Assembly: GCA_030613125.1 (NCBI GenBank)
Contig: JAUWMO010000126.1
Location: 1-9,360, forward strand
DNA: 9,360 nucleotides
Reading direction: 5' to 3'
Origin: Bacteroidota bacterium
GTDB taxonomy: Bacteria; Bacteroidota; Bacteroidia; Bacteroidales; VadinHA17
Shown: one piece after another, positions 6,728 to 9,360 of the stretch
Numbering within the stretch: position 1 is the first letter of the stretch
Layout: each line of letters begins with the position of its first letter
The notes under the pieces: generated by a model
What the model was told of the DNA's origin: nothing
Database searches by the model: none
What the model saw: only the letters and a program-made list of their open reading frames with translations
Translations under genes and position numbers: made by a program

Positions 6728-7729
6728 ATGCACATTTATTTGAAAGCCAGAGCAAGATTGTATCGGGCATCAATTTTCTTTCTTTTTCTATTAGTTTTTA
6801 GTCAATGTATGAATACTGGAGGTGGCAGATCATTAAAGCTTGCACATGGTTTGCCAACTGATCATCCTGTCCATCTCGCAATGGTTTCAATGGCAGAGAA
6901 TTGTGCAAAGCTATCTGAAGGAAATCTCACAATTGAAATCTACCCAAGCGGACAACTGGGTTCAGAGCAACAATGTGTTGAATTGCTCCAAATAGGAAGT
7001 CTGGCAATCACTAAAGTTTCTGCAGCTGTATTGGAAAGCTTTACTGATGATTACAAGGTTTTGGGACTTCCATATCTGTTCAGGTCGAAGGAACATGCTT
7101 TCAAAGTCCTTGACGGTGAAATCGGGCAGGAATTATTGCTAAGTACTGAAAAAAAATGGATCAGGGGCCTCTGTTTTTATGATGCAGGAAGCAGGAGCTT
7201 TTATACAATTGACAAAGCTGTTTTAACGCCTGACGACTTGGCTGGATTGAAAATCAGGGTAATGAAAAGTAAAACTGCTTTGGAAATGGTCAAAGCCCTT
7301 GGTGGATCTCCTACTCCTTTGTCATGGGGAGAATTATTCACTGCCCTCCAGAGCGGAGTGGTGGACGGTGCTGAAAACAATCCACCTAGTTTCTATACCT
7401 CACACCATTATGAAGTTTGCAAGCACTATTCCCTTGATGAGCATACATCGGTTCCTGATGTCCTGATCATCAGTAAGAAAATCTGGTATGGGCTTAGTAA
7501 AGAAGAACAGGGTTGGCTGCAGAATGCTGCTAACGAATCGGTTCCTGTTGAAAGAAAACTATGGGCTGAATCGGTTGAAACATCGTTGAAGGAAGTTGAA
7601 AAGGCCGGGGTTAAGATATATTATCCAGATAAAAGCCTGTTTTCTAATAAAGTTGATAATATTTATGACAGCTATAAGGAACACCCAACTATTTATTCCT
7701 ACATACAGAGGATCAAAGCTGTACAATAA
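6728..7729 (+). CDS. dctP: TRAP transporter substrate-binding protein (DctP family)
   Basis: 333 residues from the ATG at 6728. A TTG at 6713 would add five residues but lies within the kdgA remnant, and the signal sequence begins naturally at 6728. The N-terminus has a basic start (KARARLYR), a hydrophobic core (IFFLFLLVF) and SQC with Cys27. A lipoprotein is likely, though Gln before the Cys is unusual. DctP marks follow: LAHGLPTDHPVH, YPSGQLGSEQQ near 72-82, GLKIRVMKSK with the carboxylate-binding Arg177, and VDGAENNPPSFY near 212-223. It captures an acidic sugar or other carboxylate outside the inner membrane for the DctQM permease. Location beside kduI/kduD suggests a hexuronate or unsaturated uronate as ligand; this is inference. 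The stop TAA abuts the dctQ ATG directly, indicating translational coupling. Confidence 0.93.
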   Translation: MHIYLKARARLYRASIFFLFLLVFSQCMNTGGGRSLKLAHGLPTDHPVHLAMVSMAENCAKLSEGNLTIEIYPSGQLGSEQQCVELLQIGSLAITKVSAAVLESFTDDYKVLGLPYLFRSKEHAFKVLDGEIGQELLLSTEKKWIRGLCFYDAGSRSFYTIDKAVLTPDDLAGLKIRVMKSKTALEMVKALGGSPTPLSWGELFTALQSGVVDGAENNPPSFYTSHHYEVCKHYSLDEHTSVPDVLIISKKIWYGLSKEEQGWLQNAANESVPVERKLWAESVETSLKEVEKAGVKIYYPDKSLFSNKVDNIYDSYKEHPTIYSYIQRIKAVQ

Positions 7730-8209
7730 ATGAGAAAGAACATGAGAGCAAAAATTGACAGAGTCCTTGAGATCATCCTTGTATTAGTAATGTCTATTCT
7801 TGTCCTGGATGTTTTATGGCAGGTAGTTAGCCGTTATGTTCTAAGCTCACCAAGTTCATTTACTGATGAACTTGCCGGATATCTTCTAATCTGGGTTGGT
7901 TTATTAGGAGCAGCTTATGTGGCGGGAAAGAATGAGCACCTTGCTATTGACCTGATGCTTCAAAGATCGGGACCGGTACGAAAGAAAATTCTGACGATGA
8001 TAATCAATATTAGCATAGTACTTTTTTCATTTTTTGTTTTTCTTGCCGGAGGCATCTGGCTAGTCTATACACGATTCGTTCTTGAGGTTAAATCCGCCGC
8101 TCTTGAAATCCCTTTGGGATATGTGTATTTGATACTTCCATTCTCCGGTTTACTTATAGTATATTATACAATCGACAATATTCTCAGAACCAACAAACAA
8201 TCATTATAA
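7730..8209 (+). CDS. dctQ: TRAP transporter small permease (DctQ family)
   Basis: 159 residues with four hydrophobic segments at about 11-33, 47-67, 87-112 and 128-149, the usual DctQ layout. Conserved features are WQVVSRYVL (30-38) at the end of the first segment, then FTDELAGYLLIWVGLLGAAY (44-63), and a basic loop before helix three. It is an inner-membrane protein that pairs with DctM and DctP in sodium- or proton-driven uptake. The ATG directly follows the dctP stop; a second ATG at 7742 would drop four residues and cannot be excluded. Length and topology are normal. The dctM ATG begins three bases after its stop. Confidence 0.93.
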   Translation: MRKNMRAKIDRVLEIILVLVMSILVLDVLWQVVSRYVLSSPSSFTDELAGYLLIWVGLLGAAYVAGKNEHLAIDLMLQRSGPVRKKILTMIINISIVLFSFFVFLAGGIWLVYTRFVLEVKSAALEIPLGYVYLILPFSGLLIVYYTIDNILRTNKQSL

Positions 8210-8212
8210 AAA

Positions 8213-9360
8213 ATGGACTATTTTGGGATACTTGTTCTTGTGATTAGCTTCATTGTCTTACTTTCTATTGGAGTGCCTATTGCTTTCAGTATTGGTATTT
8301 CAGGCATCCTGACTATGCTGGTATCAATTGACATGCTTCCGGCATTTACAACTTATGCGCATAGAATGGCAACTGGTCTAGATAATTTCGCTCTTCTTGC
8401 AATCCCCTTCTTTATATTGGCAGGAAATATAATGAACAAGGGAGGTATCGCCATCCGATTAATTGATTTTGCCAGGGCAATTGTGGGAAAAACCCCCGGA
8501 GGGCTTGCATTTGTAAATATTTTTGCAAATATGCTTTTTGGTGCCATCTCAGGCTCTGCCGCTGCATCTGCTTCAGCAATAGGAAGTATAATGGGGCCCG
8601 AAATGAAAAAAGAAGGATATGATCAGAACTTTAGCGCTGCCGTAAATATTAGTTCTGCCACAACGGGTCTTTCCATTCCTCCGAGTAATGTTTTAATCGT
8701 TTATTCGCTTGCAAGCGGTGGAGCATCCATCACTGCCCTGTTTATTGCCGGTTATGTTCCTGGTATCCTGACAGGCTTAGCTTTAATGATAACATCATTG
8801 TCACTGCTTATATATAAAAAAAGAGGTAGCAGGGGGGTAATGATAACCCTTGGAAAAATTCTTATAGTTACTGCATTGGTCTTATTGTTTTTGACCGCTC
8901 TGAATTATGTTGGTAATAATCTTGGTCGTCCGGCTATGCGGTTAATCCAGGCAATCCTCGGAATTGGAACCCTGATATTTATTATAAGACGCACTATAAT
9001 TTATAAAGACAGAGCAAAGCTTGGGGCACTTAAGTTTCTTGATGCACTTCCAAGTTTAATGATGCTTGTTATTGTTATTGGCGGAATTATTGCCGGTTAT
9101 TTTACTGCAACAGAGGCTTCTGCGGTAGCTGTTTTATATTCTCTTGTTCTCGCATTTATCTATAAAAAGTTGAAATGGAAAAATCTTCCTGAAGTATTTA
9201 TACGGTCAATAAAAACTACATCTATTGTGCTCTTGCTTGTTTCCGCAAGCATGGGACTTTCATGGATTATGGCCTTTGAGAACATACCCCAAAATGTAAG
9301 TGCCGGCTTATTAAGTTTAAGCGATAATCCATTTGTAATCCTTCTTGTAATCAACCTGAT
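8213..9360 (+). CDS. dctM: TRAP transporter large permease (DctM family), 3' end outside window
   Basis: An ATG at 8213 opens a frame that continues to the window edge, giving 382 residues without a stop. DctM hallmarks are strong: IPFFILAGNIMNKGG (64-78), GKTPGGLAFVNI (92-103), FGAISGSAAASASAIG (109-124), TGLSIPPSNVLIVYS (151-165) and GGIIAGYFTATEASAVAVLY (290-309). It is the main inner-membrane transport subunit, driven by an ion gradient and fed by DctP. An oddity is an extra stretch around residues 205-260 between AGYVPGI...YKKRG and FLDALPSLMM. Here most DctM proteins have a short cytoplasmic loop. The insert carries two hydrophobic segments (about 213-232 and 243-259), adding roughly 55 residues. 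The full protein would be near 480 residues rather than about 430. Confidence 0.94.
   Translation, partial: MDYFGILVLVISFIVLLSIGVPIAFSIGISGILTMLVSIDMLPAFTTYAHRMATGLDNFALLAIPFFILAGNIMNKGGIAIRLIDFARAIVGKTPGGLAFVNIFANMLFGAISGSAAASASAIGSIMGPEMKKEGYDQNFSAAVNISSATTGLSIPPSNVLIVYSLASGGASITALFIAGYVPGILTGLALMITSLSLLIYKKRGSRGVMITLGKILIVTALVLLFLTALNYVGNNLGRPAMRLIQAILGIGTLIFIIRRTIIYKDRAKLGALKFLDALPSLMMLVIVIGGIIAGYFTATEASAVAVLYSLVLAFIYKKLKWKNLPEVFIRSIKTTSIVLLLVSASMGLSWIMAFENIPQNVSAGLLSLSDNPFVILLVINL

Noticed and set aside
8353..8547. Minus-strand frame inside dctM
   Set aside because: It is a shadow of dctM, whose plus-strand frame carries all the DctM motifs.
1..9360. tRNA, rRNA, CRISPR array, insertion sequence or prophage genes
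   Set aside because: I looked for cloverleaf-like sequences, regularly spaced repeats, and transposase or integrase motifs on both strands and saw none.

Overview
The window looks like a Bacteroidota chromosome (Bacteroidales/Marinilabiliales-like). The evidence is AT-rich DNA, A/T-rich leaders without clear Shine-Dalgarno sites, a lipoprotein with an acidic stretch after its lipid-anchored cysteine, a DUF4861 protein, and a TTTG/TAnnTTTG-type promoter. The order is a call from gene content, not from any search.

Layout. Positions 1-1857 (+) are the C-terminal part of a large protein I cannot name. A short convergent gap follows. From 6259 down to 2022 runs a minus-strand operon for unsaturated hexuronates: lacI-type regulator, kduI, a collapsed kdgK, kduD, and a DUF4861 lipoprotein. 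A divergent regulatory region (6260-6638) separates it from a plus-strand set: a truncated kdgA, then dctP, dctQ and dctM of a TRAP transporter. dctM runs off the right edge.

How the genes work together. The TRAP system probably imports a hexuronate, perhaps 5-keto-4-deoxyuronate released by pectin or other polyuronate lyases. KduI isomerises 5-keto-4-deoxyuronate to 2,5-diketo-3-deoxygluconate, and KduD reduces that to 2-keto-3-deoxygluconate (KDG). The LacI regulator probably controls both arms through two identical 12-bp palindromes (ACAAACGTTTGT), one near each promoter. The one on the lacI side supplies the -33 TTTG element.

Main discovery. The two genes that should finish the pathway, kdgK (KDG kinase) and kdgA (KDPG aldolase), are present only as small remnants in their expected operon places. 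The kdgK remnant (4186-4335, minus) is a 49-codon in-frame fusion of the kinase's first ~15 residues to its last ~34. The kdgA remnant (6639-6716, plus) holds the aldolase's first ~23 residues and then stops, with the stop overlapping the start region of dctP. The locus therefore keeps uptake, regulation and the steps down to KDG but has lost both steps that turn KDG into pyruvate and glyceraldehyde-3-phosphate. Either complete copies lie elsewhere, KDG is used another way, or the assembly has dropped two segments.
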